DNA of 52,549 nucleotides, from NCBI GenBank assembly GCA_015296065.1, contig DVDU01000265.1:1-52549 (forward strand), written 5' to 3'. The notes under the pieces are model-generated. The model was given only the letters and a program-made list of their open reading frames with translations. It was not told the origin of the DNA and made no database searches. The stretch comes from Oscillatoriaceae cyanobacterium M33_DOE_052 (lineage in GTDB: Bacteria > Cyanobacteriota > Cyanobacteriia > Cyanobacteriales > Laspinemataceae). Made by a program: the position numbers and the translations under genes. This document shows, in pieces, positions 8,067 through 15,889 of the stretch (the first letter of the stretch is position 1; each line of letters starts with the position of its first letter).

Positions 8067-8810
8067 GTGAAGATTGGCGCGATGGGCATAGTTTACAGCC
8101 GGATTTTGCTCAAGCTGAGCGGGGAAGCCCTGATGGGCAATCTGGGTTACGGAATTGACCCAGGAGTGGTTCACGGCATAGCGCAACAAGTGGCAGAAGT
8201 AGTGGCCAGTGGCGTACAGGTGGCCATTGTCGTAGGTGGGGGGAATATATTTCGCGGGGTGAAAGCCGCCTCAGCGGGGATGGATCGGGCGACGGCGGAT
8301 TACGTGGGGATGATTGCCACGGTGATGAATGCCATAACCCTACAGGATGCCCTAGAACAAGTCGGGGTGCCCACGCGAGTGCAGACGGCGATCGCCATGC
8401 AGGAAGTAGCAGAACCATACATCCGCCGCAGAGCCATTCGCCACCTCGAGAAAAAACGAGTGGTGATTTTTGGGGCCGGTTCTGGCAATCCTTTCTTTAC
8501 CACCGATACCACAGCGGCCCTGCGCGCAGCGGAAATCAATGCGGAGGTGATTTTCAAAGCCACAAAGGTAGATGGCGTGTATGATAGTGACCCCCATGTA
8601 AATCCTGATGCTAGACGCTACCAAAGCCTAACTTATGGGCACGTATTAACCCAGGATTTACGGGTAATGGACAGCACCGCGATCGCCTTGTGCAAAGAAA
8701 ACAATATCCCAATTATAGTCTTTGACCTGTCGGTTGCCGATAACATCCGCCGTGCAGTCTTAGGAGAAAAAATCGGAACAATTGTGGGAGGTTCTTGTGA
8801 AGTTATCTGA
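8067..8810 (+). CDS. pyrH: uridylate (UMP) kinase
   Basis: PyrH phosphorylates UMP to UDP in pyrimidine nucleotide synthesis. The amino-acid-kinase fold is clear: [11 protein letters not shown] near the N-terminus, [26 protein letters not shown], and [13 protein letters not shown] at about residues 168-180. A GTG at 8067 has a GGTGGAGG site 12 bp upstream; the ATG at 8082 ([11 protein letters not shown]) better fits the usual family N-terminus, so the protein is 242 to 247 residues. The last 14 bp overlap frr if frr starts at its GTG, and pyrH-frr is a conserved bacterial pair, so this is a two-gene operon. Confidence 0.95.
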   Translation: MKIGAMGIVYSRILLKLSGEALMGNLGYGIDPGVVHGIAQQVAEVVASGVQVAIVVGGGNIFRGVKAASAGMDRATADYVGMIATVMNAITLQDALEQVGVPTRVQTAIAMQEVAEPYIRRRAIRHLEKKRVVIFGAGSGNPFFTTDTTAALRAAEINAEVIFKATKVDGVYDSDPHVNPDARRYQSLTYGHVLTQDLRVMDSTAIALCKENNIPIIVFDLSVADNIRRAVLGEKIGTIVGGSCEVI

Positions 8811-9345
8811 AGTTGAAGGCCATATGCAAAAAGCCGTAGAGGCAACGCAGCGGTCATTTAATACCATTCGCACCGGTCGGGCTAATGCGTCACTGCTCGA
8901 CCGAATTGTAGTGGATTACTACGGCGCCGAAACGCCGCTGAAATCCCTCGCCAGCATCAACACCCCGGATGCCACGACGATCGCGATTCAACCATACGAT
9001 CGCACCACCTTGAACGCCATTGAAAAAGCCATTTCTCTATCCGATGTGGGCTTAACCCCCAACAACGACGGCAGCACCATCCGCCTCAACATCCCCCCTC
9101 TGACAGCGGAGCGCCGCCAGGAGTTCGCCAAAATGGCTGGCAAATATGCCGAAGAGCAAAAAGTCTCCATTCGGAACATCCGCCGCGATGCCATTGAGGC
9201 TTTGCGCAAACAGGAGAAAAAAGGGGAAATTTCCGAAGATGAAGCCCGCAATCTCCAAGATGAAGTGCAAAAGCTGACGGATAAATACACCGAAAAAATC
9301 GATAAATTGCTCGCCGAAAAAGAGAAAGATATTAAAACCATCTAA
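8797..9345 (+). CDS. frr: ribosome-recycling factor
   Basis: RRF splits post-termination ribosomes together with EF-G. The protein of about 182 residues matches the family throughout: [22 protein letters not shown] near the start, and [22 protein letters not shown] in the tail helix. I chose the GTG at 8797 because a GGGAGG ribosome-binding site ends 5 bp before it and the resulting length is standard; the reading frame opens further upstream, inside pyrH. It overlaps the pyrH stop by 14 bp, suggesting coupled translation. A palindromic repeat element starts 6 bp after its stop. Confidence 0.95.
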   Translation: MKLSEVEGHMQKAVEATQRSFNTIRTGRANASLLDRIVVDYYGAETPLKSLASINTPDATTIAIQPYDRTTLNAIEKAISLSDVGLTPNNDGSTIRLNIPPLTAERRQEFAKMAGKYAEEQKVSIRNIRRDAIEALRKQEKKGEISEDEARNLQDEVQKLTDKYTEKIDKLLAEKEKDIKTI

Positions 9346-9351
9346 CCTTCC

Positions 9352-9420
9352 AGAAACCGGGTTTCTCCCACGAGAGGTCTCGTCACAGAGACGGAGCCAA
9401 AGCGAGAAACCCGGTTTCTC
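9352..9420. repeat. twin-palindrome repeat AGAAACCGGGTTTCT
   Basis: AGAAACCGGGTTTCT (9352-9366) and AGAAACCCGGTTTCT (9405-9419) are each near-perfect palindromes, separated by 38 bp that contain CGAGAGGTCTCG and ACGGAG. The same two-palindrome layout is present at 51263-51327. It follows frr directly and may act as a terminator. The rest of the gap to 9662 shows no coding potential. Confidence 0.8.
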
Positions 9421-9662
9421 AGGTATGCCATCCCCCTACCAATGTCGGCGACGGAGAAGAAACCTTCAACCGGATGCTCCCACCAGCTAGGTGTAATCCT
9501 TAGTGGCAAGTTTGGGTAACAATCGGCAGTTAGTGTTTTTACCACCCCCGAGCTTTACCATAAACCGAGGAGTGATTACCCTAAAGGGGAGGCACTCCCT
9601 CACCGCTGTCAGTCATCAGGACAGCAGACCCCCGTATCTGTTGAGGAGTTAATTTCAACCCT

Positions 9663-10790
9663 ATGTTCGATTGCATCATTGTGGGGGCCGGCCCCGCTGG
9701 CGGCACCGCCGCCTATCACTTGGCAAAGCGCGGGCGATCGGTTTTAGTCCTAGAAAAAGAATCATTACCCCGATACAAACCCTGTGGCGGCGGCGTATCA
9801 CCGGCGATCGCCCAATGGTTTGATTTCGACTTCAGCCCCGCCATTTCCCTCAAAATCAACAAACTGCGCTACACCTGGCAAATGGAAGACCCGGTGGAAG
9901 CCCAAGTAAAAACCGCCGAACCCATCTGGATGGTGCGCCGGGATATCTTCGATCACTTTCTCATCCAACAAGCACAAAAACAAGGCGCCGAACTGCGCGA
10001 CGGCACCCCCGTCACCAGCATAGAATTCAAAAACGACGCTTGGCAAGTCAACACCAGCGGCGAACCCGTAGTGGGTCGCTATCTCATCGCCGCCGATGGC
10101 TCTCACGGACCGATGGCCAAATGGCTCGGGTTCAAAGAGCGTAAACGGCGGATGGCTGGAGCCCTAGAAGTAGAAATCCCCAATCACAACCAAAATTCTC
10201 CCATTAACTTTGACTTTGGTTTAGTCAAAAACGGTTATATCTGGAATTTTCCCAAAGCTGACGGTTACTCCCTCGGTATCGGCACCTTCGTCGGCGGTGG
10301 CACCCAAGACCTGAAAGGCATTTTAGCCAAATACGCCGACAGCTTCGGCTTAAACGTCAAAAACGGCAAAGAATACGGCCACGCTCTGGCTTTGTGGGAT
10401 GGTGATTTCCAGCTCCACACCCAAAATGCCGTTTTAGCCGGAGAAGCCGCCTGTGTGGTGGATCCCTTTACCGCTGAAGGCATTCGCCCCTCGATTTTCA
10501 GCGGGATGAAAGCAGCGGAAGCCATAGACAAGGCACTAACTGGCCAAAGTGATGCTCTGGCGGGATACACCCAAGTAATGACCGAAGAGTGGGGTAGCGA
10601 TATGGTGTGGGCGCAACGCCTAGCCGGAGCCTTCTACCGCTTTCCTGGTATCGCCTATAAACTAGGCGTCAAGAGACCCTCGGCTACCCAGCGGATGGCA
10701 GAGATTCTCTGTGGCGAACTCCGTTACAGCGAAATCGCCAATCATGCCATTAAGCGTCTCAGTAGCGGTTTGATTCCCGGTAGAGGCTAA
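9663..10790 (+). CDS. geranylgeranyl-reductase-family FAD oxidoreductase
   Basis: A 375-residue flavoprotein. The N-terminal GAGPAGGTAAYHLAKRG (about residues 8-24) is an FAD-binding Rossmann motif, followed by the family signature RYKPCGGGVSP (about 37-47). ILGEAACVVDPFTAEGI-like sequence (VLAGEAACVVDPFTAEGIRPS, from about residue 258) is the second FAD-contact motif. It belongs to the geranylgeranyl reductase superfamily that saturates prenyl chains, but the N-terminus differs from the roughly 400-residue cyanobacterial ChlP of chlorophyll synthesis, so I do not name it chlP. It stands alone between two repeat clusters. Confidence 0.85.
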   Translation: MFDCIIVGAGPAGGTAAYHLAKRGRSVLVLEKESLPRYKPCGGGVSPAIAQWFDFDFSPAISLKINKLRYTWQMEDPVEAQVKTAEPIWMVRRDIFDHFLIQQAQKQGAELRDGTPVTSIEFKNDAWQVNTSGEPVVGRYLIAADGSHGPMAKWLGFKERKRRMAGALEVEIPNHNQNSPINFDFGLVKNGYIWNFPKADGYSLGIGTFVGGGTQDLKGILAKYADSFGLNVKNGKEYGHALALWDGDFQLHTQNAVLAGEAACVVDPFTAEGIRPSIFSGMKAAEAIDKALTGQSDALAGYTQVMTEEWGSDMVWAQRLAGAFYRFPGIAYKLGVKRPSATQRMAEILCGELRYSEIANHAIKRLSSGLIPGRG

Positions 10791-10791
10791 A

Positions 10792-10904
10792 GGTTTGTCG
10801 TTGGGCTTCAGCCCAAAAAAGGCCCTTCGATCGCGCCTTGAGCTAAAGCCCAACTACTTTTCTCAGAAAGAACAACCCGGTTTCTCCCAGAAACCGGGTT
10901 TCTC
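10792..10904. repeat. two dispersed palindromic repeats side by side
   Basis: A GTTGGGCTTCAGCCC ... GAGCTAAAGCCCAACTAC hairpin (10797-10857) is followed by AACCCGGTTTCTCCCAG plus AAACCGGGTTTCTCG (10873-10904). These are members of two separate families seen elsewhere in the window. They lie directly after the stop codon at 10790. A partial MITE-like block (CCCTCACCCCAAACCCCTC, about 11010-11045) follows in the same gap. Confidence 0.75.
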
Positions 10905-11133
10905 GTTTAGGATTTCTAGTGTAGCCATCTGGGTTTTTCACTGGCTAATTAGCAGCATTTTTTGGTAAAAACTGAATATGGCGTTTCTCATGTCCATACA
11001 GTAGAGCCCTCACCCCAAACCCCTCTCCCATTCGGGGAGAGGGGCGAATAACTTTACTTCACGGCACTTTTATCTGCTATATGGCTATCTATTTGATCCA
11101 GGAGCTTGACCTGGTGGAGCAGTAACTTAGAAT

Positions 11134-11577
11134 ATGACAATTTATTTTTATAAGGTAGAAGAGCCTTACGGCTGTTTTTCTAATTTCTCTCCCCACGGGA
11201 TTAACTTAGGGGGTAAAGACTGGCCCACCGTAGAACATTATTATCAGGCGCACAAGTTTTTGGGCACCCCAGACGAACCCCTGATGGAGGTGATCCGCCA
11301 AATCAAAACCCCAGAAGAAGCAGCAGCATTGGGGCGAGATGCGGCGCGGACTGTGCGCACTGACTGGGAGCGGGTCAAGCAACAGGTGATGCGGGAAGCG
11401 GTGTTCGCCAAATTTCTGACTCATCCCCACTTGCAAGAGGAATTGCACGCCACTGGTAGTGAGTTAATTGTGGAAAACTCCCCTACAGATTACTACTGGG
11501 GCTGCGGTGCGGACAACAGCGGTCAGAATCATCTGGGCAAAATTCTCATGGAAGTGCGCCAAACAACTAGGGGATAA
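11134..11577 (+). CDS. NADAR-family (YbiA-like) N-glycosidase
   Basis: A 147-residue protein covering one NADAR domain (formerly DUF1768). Visible family motifs are CFSNFSPHGI near residue 14, WPTVEHYYQAHKF at about 30-42, and YYWGCGADNSGQNHLGKILM at the C-terminus. Members cleave glycosidic bonds: YbiA acts on phosphorylated intermediates of riboflavin synthesis, and some NADAR proteins remove ADP-ribose from DNA or reverse ADP-ribosylation. Which applies here cannot be read from sequence. It lies 5 kb from a RES toxin of the NAD-targeting class but is not in the same operon. It is flanked by repeat-rich upstream DNA and by 1 kb of non-coding DNA downstream. Confidence 0.9.
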   Translation: MTIYFYKVEEPYGCFSNFSPHGINLGGKDWPTVEHYYQAHKFLGTPDEPLMEVIRQIKTPEEAAALGRDAARTVRTDWERVKQQVMREAVFAKFLTHPHLQEELHATGSELIVENSPTDYYWGCGADNSGQNHLGKILMEVRQTTRG

Positions 11578-12528
11578 AGGCTGTCTCTACAGTTGCTCTA
11601 TGATGATGTGATGTATGCTCCTAGTTTTCCCCCACTAAATCTTGATAAATTCTGTAAATTACCGTAATTTTACGGATAATGATTAACGATTTTCTGATGG
11701 TCAGGATAAATTTACTTTGGCACACCTGTTGTCAAATCGGGAAGAATTTGGGTAAAATTAATCAGCCATACATCATAGTAAATCCGGTTAATGAATCATG
11801 GAGAACGTAGATCCAGACAAGAGACAATGCGGACATCGTGTGAGCGATGATTAGCAGATGGGAATATTTTAAATTGATAAATTTGCTAAAATATTTGCCC
11901 CATTTTTTTAAACAATCAACGTTGATAAGTTTGGATAAATTAACCAAACACAATTAAAAATACAAATTATGAATTATCAAAAAATACTGTGATTTATGCT
12001 AGAACAAAAACTAAAAAGCACCCTGCCCCCTGGGATCAGGGAATTTTAGGATAAAAATTCCTGAGATGAGAACATCACAGGAAAGATCAGTGATTAATTG
12101 CCCCAACCAAGGTCAGGGATCGTCTAGGCGCTAAGGAAACAAAATATATCAATCATCTGGAGAAAAAGGATGAGGACGGACAGACTGGGGCAAGGTCTGA
12201 CCAGAGTGGGTGACGAGATCACCTGTTCCTTGTTGTAAGGCAGTGGTGGGGTGAGTGGGTGGTATGGCCCCGATCGGGTAGAGCCATCAACAGGATTGGT
12301 GGTTAGCAATTGGGATCGGGGGGAGCGATCGACACACCACTCCCACCAAGAGAGATAAAATAGCAGATTACAGGGATAGCATCGCAGCAATAAAACCGGT
12401 TATAACCAGAAAGAAAGGCAAAAGTGGTGGAGTGAGCCGACCAATCCCAGTTGCAACTGCACGCCTGATGGCCAAACCAGGTTGAGCTGAATGGGGGTGA
12501 AAGGCAATTTAAACCTTTGAGAACAAGC
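11578..12528. other. 950-bp intergenic region without a supportable gene
   Basis: The first half is AT-rich with several scattered GATAAATT words; the second half is more GC-balanced. Only short open frames occur (for example 11762-11953 and 12124-12390, minus), with no recognisable domain, start site or conservation signature. It probably holds the long upstream region of the phytochrome-like kinase gene. Confidence 0.5.
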
Positions 12529-12585
12529 AGGGGTAGGGGTAGTACCCCTATGCTCACTCCTACCCCTACCCCCGTCCCCCCCTTG
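12529..12585 (+). promoter_or_regulatory. GC-rich inverted repeat in the leader of the histidine-kinase gene
   Basis: GGGGTAGGGGTAG is followed, after about 15 bp, by CTACCCCTACCCC, forming a strong hairpin about 40 bp ahead of the ATG at 12625. The Shine-Dalgarno AGGAG is at 12613-12617, outside the stem. It could be a leader structure or a terminator; there is no T-run, so termination is less likely. Confidence 0.4.
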
Positions 12586-12624
12586 ACGGGAGGAAGAAAA
12601 TAATCGGTGATCAGGAGAAAACCC

Positions 12625-15486
12625 ATGACCAGCAGCAAAGAGAATACGCAGGAATTGCAACAGCAACTAGACCGGGAAGTGTTGCAGCACCGAATTACCA
12701 ACCGGATTCGTCAGTCTCTGGATTTGCAGGAGATTTTGACAGCCACTGTAGCGGAAATTCGCTCGTTTCTGGGTACAGATCGGGTGATGGTCTATCGGTT
12801 TCACCCCGACAGCAGTGGCGAAGTGATTGCCGAGTCGATTTATCAAAATCGCCTCCCCTCGCTGATTGGTCTGAACTTTCCCGCCGATGATATTCCGCCC
12901 GAGGCACGGGAGCGGTTTGTCAAGCAGAGAATCCGATCGATTGTGGACGTGAGATCGGGGACGATCGGCTTGAGTGCAGTAGATGCGATCGGAGACATAG
13001 CACAAACCAATCCCATCTATTACCGATTGCTAGATTCCTGTCACGCCACCTACCTCACAGCAATGGGGGTAAATTCCTCCTTAGTCGTGCCCATCCTGCA
13101 CCAAAAGAAACTGTGGGGACTGCTAGTATCGCACAATGTGGAACCGCGTCAGTTTTCTGCAGAAGACCTGCAATTGGTGCAGCAAGTAGCCGATCAGGTG
13201 TCGATCGCCATTTCCCAATCAACCCTCCTCACCCTAACGCGGGAACGCCAGCACCGAGAAGCCACCGTCAACCGTGTTGCCGCATTGCTACACGCCAGAC
13301 CCACGATCGAACTGCAAGCAGCTCTAGAAGCCACGGTGGAGGCGATGAGTGCCATCGGGGGGCGGCTGTACCTCAGCGGTGATGAAGTTTACCATGCCTA
13401 CAATTCCCTCTCTGAAGACCAAATATCCCTCGGGGGGGCAAGGGAGCTGTTTATCTGCGGTACGCAACCCCAGGCGATAGCTCTAGGAGAAGTAGCCATC
13501 CTCGAGGAGCATCCCCTCTGGCAGCAATGGATGGAAAATGTGGTGGTCAAGAATGGGGATAATGGCACAGTAGAGGCGATCGCCGATTTATATAAAGTAC
13601 CAGCATTCGTGCGGCTGTGTAGCGCTTTCCGAGGGACTCCGATTCGGGGATTATTGGTAGTGCCCCTGTTTTACCGCCAAAAATTCTTAGGCACCCTCAG
13701 CGTTTTCCGAGCCGAAATGGAAACAGAGCGGTTGTGGGCCGGACGTTTTGATACGAACTTGAAACAACTGATGCCTCGCCAGTCTTTTGAGGCATGGCGG
13801 GAGCTGAAAAAGGGACAGACACAAGCCTGGACCGCCGGGGAAATTCAGATGGCCGGAGCGATATCCGACCATCTAGCAATGGCGATCGAGCAATATTTCC
13901 TTTACAAGCAAGTGCGCGAACTCAATGCGAATCTGGAGCAGCAAGTACAACAGCGCACTGCCGAGCTGCAAAAGTCCTTAGAACAAACCAAGGTACTGGG
14001 TCAAATTCTAGAGCAAATCCGCAGCACCCTGGATAAAGAGGGGATTTTGCAAACCATCGTCCGGGAAGTGCGTTCCCTACTCCACACAGACCGAGTAGCA
14101 ATTTACCAATTTGCGCCTGATGGGGGTGGAGTGGTGACGGTGGAAGACCGTGGGCCCAACTGCCCTTCCAGTTTAGGCATCACCGCCGAAGAATTTCCCA
14201 GCGACTCTCGCCGCTTCTACGCCAGTGGTCAGGTGCGGATCATAAATCATCTGGCCGAAGAAATCCTGACTCCCTGTCACCGTTCCTTGCTGGAAAGTCT
14301 CCAGGTGAAGGCTTGCCTAATTGTACCCATCCGCTACGGCCAATCCCAGGGGTTTGAGCCCCTTTTATGGGGGCTGCTGATTGTCCACCATTGTCGCGAA
14401 CCAAGAGGATGGCAGCCTTTAGAAATCGATTTTTTGCAACACCTGGCCTCGCAAGCCGCGATCGCCATTCAGCAAGCCGAACTCTACGAACAAAGCCAAG
14501 CCACCGCTCAAATTGCCACGGACAAAGCCGAACAGCTCGCCGCTGCTCTTGACGAGTTGCAGGAAGCTCAAACCCACCTCATTCAAAGCGAGAAAATGTC
14601 TGCTCTCGGGCAGCTCGTAGCTGGTATCGCCCATGAAATTAACAACCCGGTCAATTTTATCTACGGCAATTTGCTCCATGCCAGCGAATACACCGAGGAT
14701 TTGCTCGATTTAATCCAACTATACAGAGATTTTCATCCTGCCCCCACGGCAAAAATCGAGGACAAGATTAATGAGATTGATTTTGACTTTCTCATCGAAG
14801 ATTTACCCAAAATGCTGGCTTCCATGAAAGTGGGGGCAGAACGCATCCGGCAAATTGTCCTTTCCCTGCGCAATTTCTCCCGCATCGAGCAAACGGAGAT
14901 GAAAGCGGTGGATATCCATGATGGCATTGATAGCACATTGATGATTTTACATCATCGCTTGAAAGCCAAGCCCGATCGTCCGGCCATTCAAATCGTGACT
15001 AAATACGGTAAGCTGCCACTGGTGGAGTGCTATGCAGGCCAACTCAATCAAGTGTTTATGAACGTCCTCAGCAACGCTATAGATGCTCTTGACGAGTTCG
15101 ATCGTTTACGCAAAACCTCCGTCATTGAAGCCCCACCCAGCCACATCATCATCAAAACCGAATTAATCGAATCAGAATCACCCGACGACGAGGCAATTAC
15201 TCCCGAAAGAAACATTATTGCTCCTTTCGTGCGCATTAAAATATCTGATAACGGCCCTGGGATTCCCGCTCACGTGCGTGACCGCATTTTTGAACCATTT
15301 TTTACCACCAAAGAAATCGGTAAAGGCACTGGGATGGGATTATCTATCAGCCACCAGATTGTCGTGGAGAAGCACGGCGGTAATTTTATGTGCCTATCAG
15401 AACCAGGCCAGGGAACCGAATTTTTCATCGAACTTCCCTTAAGCCAATCCCAAGTATCTCCAATCACCAAAGATGCAATTAATTAG
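12625..15486 (+). CDS. Cph2-like (knotless) phytochrome sensor histidine kinase with an extra GAF domain
   Basis: A 953-residue soluble kinase. GAF1 (about residues 20-200) has the phytochrome DIP motif (Asp89-Ile90-Pro91) and a Cys139-His140 pair in SCHATYLTAMGV, the usual bilin attachment site. The second module (about 205-430) ends in PRQSF (384-388) within WAGRFDTN...FEAW, the tongue signature of a phytochrome PHY domain. There is no N-terminal PAS domain, as in group II (Cph2) phytochromes. A third GAF (about 455-630) lacks the Cys-His pair. Then come a coiled coil, a HisKA box with His670 (AGIAHEINNPVNF), the N box (NVLSNAIDALDE) and G boxes (DNGPGIP, GKGTGMGLSIS). It likely senses light and phosphorylates an unlinked response regulator, because no receiver gene is adjacent. 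The ATG was chosen for its AGGAG site; a GTG 18 bp upstream is in frame. Confidence 0.9.
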   Translation: MTSSKENTQELQQQLDREVLQHRITNRIRQSLDLQEILTATVAEIRSFLGTDRVMVYRFHPDSSGEVIAESIYQNRLPSLIGLNFPADDIPPEARERFVKQRIRSIVDVRSGTIGLSAVDAIGDIAQTNPIYYRLLDSCHATYLTAMGVNSSLVVPILHQKKLWGLLVSHNVEPRQFSAEDLQLVQQVADQVSIAISQSTLLTLTRERQHREATVNRVAALLHARPTIELQAALEATVEAMSAIGGRLYLSGDEVYHAYNSLSEDQISLGGARELFICGTQPQAIALGEVAILEEHPLWQQWMENVVVKNGDNGTVEAIADLYKVPAFVRLCSAFRGTPIRGLLVVPLFYRQKFLGTLSVFRAEMETERLWAGRFDTNLKQLMPRQSFEAWRELKKGQTQAWTAGEIQMAGAISDHLAMAIEQYFLYKQVRELNANLEQQVQQRTAELQKSLEQTKVLGQILEQIRSTLDKEGILQTIVREVRSLLHTDRVAIYQFAPDGGGVVTVEDRGPNCPSSLGITAEEFPSDSRRFYASGQVRIINHLAEEILTPCHRSLLESLQVKACLIVPIRYGQSQGFEPLLWGLLIVHHCREPRGWQPLEIDFLQHLASQAAIAIQQAELYEQSQATAQIATDKAEQLAAALDELQEAQTHLIQSEKMSALGQLVAGIAHEINNPVNFIYGNLLHASEYTEDLLDLIQLYRDFHPAPTAKIEDKINEIDFDFLIEDLPKMLASMKVGAERIRQIVLSLRNFSRIEQTEMKAVDIHDGIDSTLMILHHRLKAKPDRPAIQIVTKYGKLPLVECYAGQLNQVFMNVLSNAIDALDEFDRLRKTSVIEAPPSHIIIKTELIESESPDDEAITPERNIIAPFVRIKISDNGPGIPAHVRDRIFEPFFTTKEIGKGTGMGLSISHQIVVEKHGGNFMCLSEPGQGTEFFIELPLSQSQVSPITKDAIN

Positions 15487-15568
15487 TCACTTAATTAAGT
15501 TTATTTTTCTTTTTTGGTTGGTTGGGTAAAGAAGAAGGCTCACCACATCATCCATGCCTATGAGCTTT

Positions 15569-15778
15569 TATAGTAATTTCAAATATAAATGAGACGGCAA
15601 GTGCCTGCATAGTTGCCCTCTATCCCCCAACCCCTTTCTCCCAAAAAGGGAGAAAGGGGAGTAATGAGAAGAGGGAGGATGCAGACCGGGGGATATGACT
15701 CTCCCCTCTCCCAGGTAGGGAGAGGGGCCAGGGGTGAGGGCAATATCGAGTGTCTCAATCTTAATTGAAATCACTATA
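15569..15778. mobile_element. MITE-like element, copy 2 (complete, 210 bp)
   Basis: Both ends are preserved: TATAGTAATTTCAA at the left and its inverted partner TTGAAATCACTATA at the right, extending about 27 bp with few mismatches. Internal blocks CCCCCAACCCCTTTCTCCC / GGGAGAAAGGGG and CTCCCCTCTCCC / GGGAGAGGGG form nested hairpins. TA at each end may be the target duplication. It carries no gene. It occupies most of the gap between the kinase and caspase genes. Confidence 0.75.
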
Positions 15779-15889
15779 ATTACATTGATCCCAGCCGGAG
15801 GGGGATAAAATTATCAACCGGCAATTTTTGGCAGAGATTATGATTATAGTCATACCCACAGTTTCAGCTTTGAGGGAGAAAATACAGCC

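Noticed and set aside
9421-9662. Possible small RNA or leader between frr and the flavoprotein gene
   Set aside because: No conserved motif (such as the Yfr CUCCUCACAC core) or strong structure was found.
9663-10790. Naming the flavoprotein chlP
   Set aside because: The N-terminus and length differ from cyanobacterial ChlP; only superfamily membership is supported.
11762-11953. 63-residue ORF on the minus strand
   Set aside because: No ribosome-binding site, no known pattern, and AT-rich composition expected by chance.
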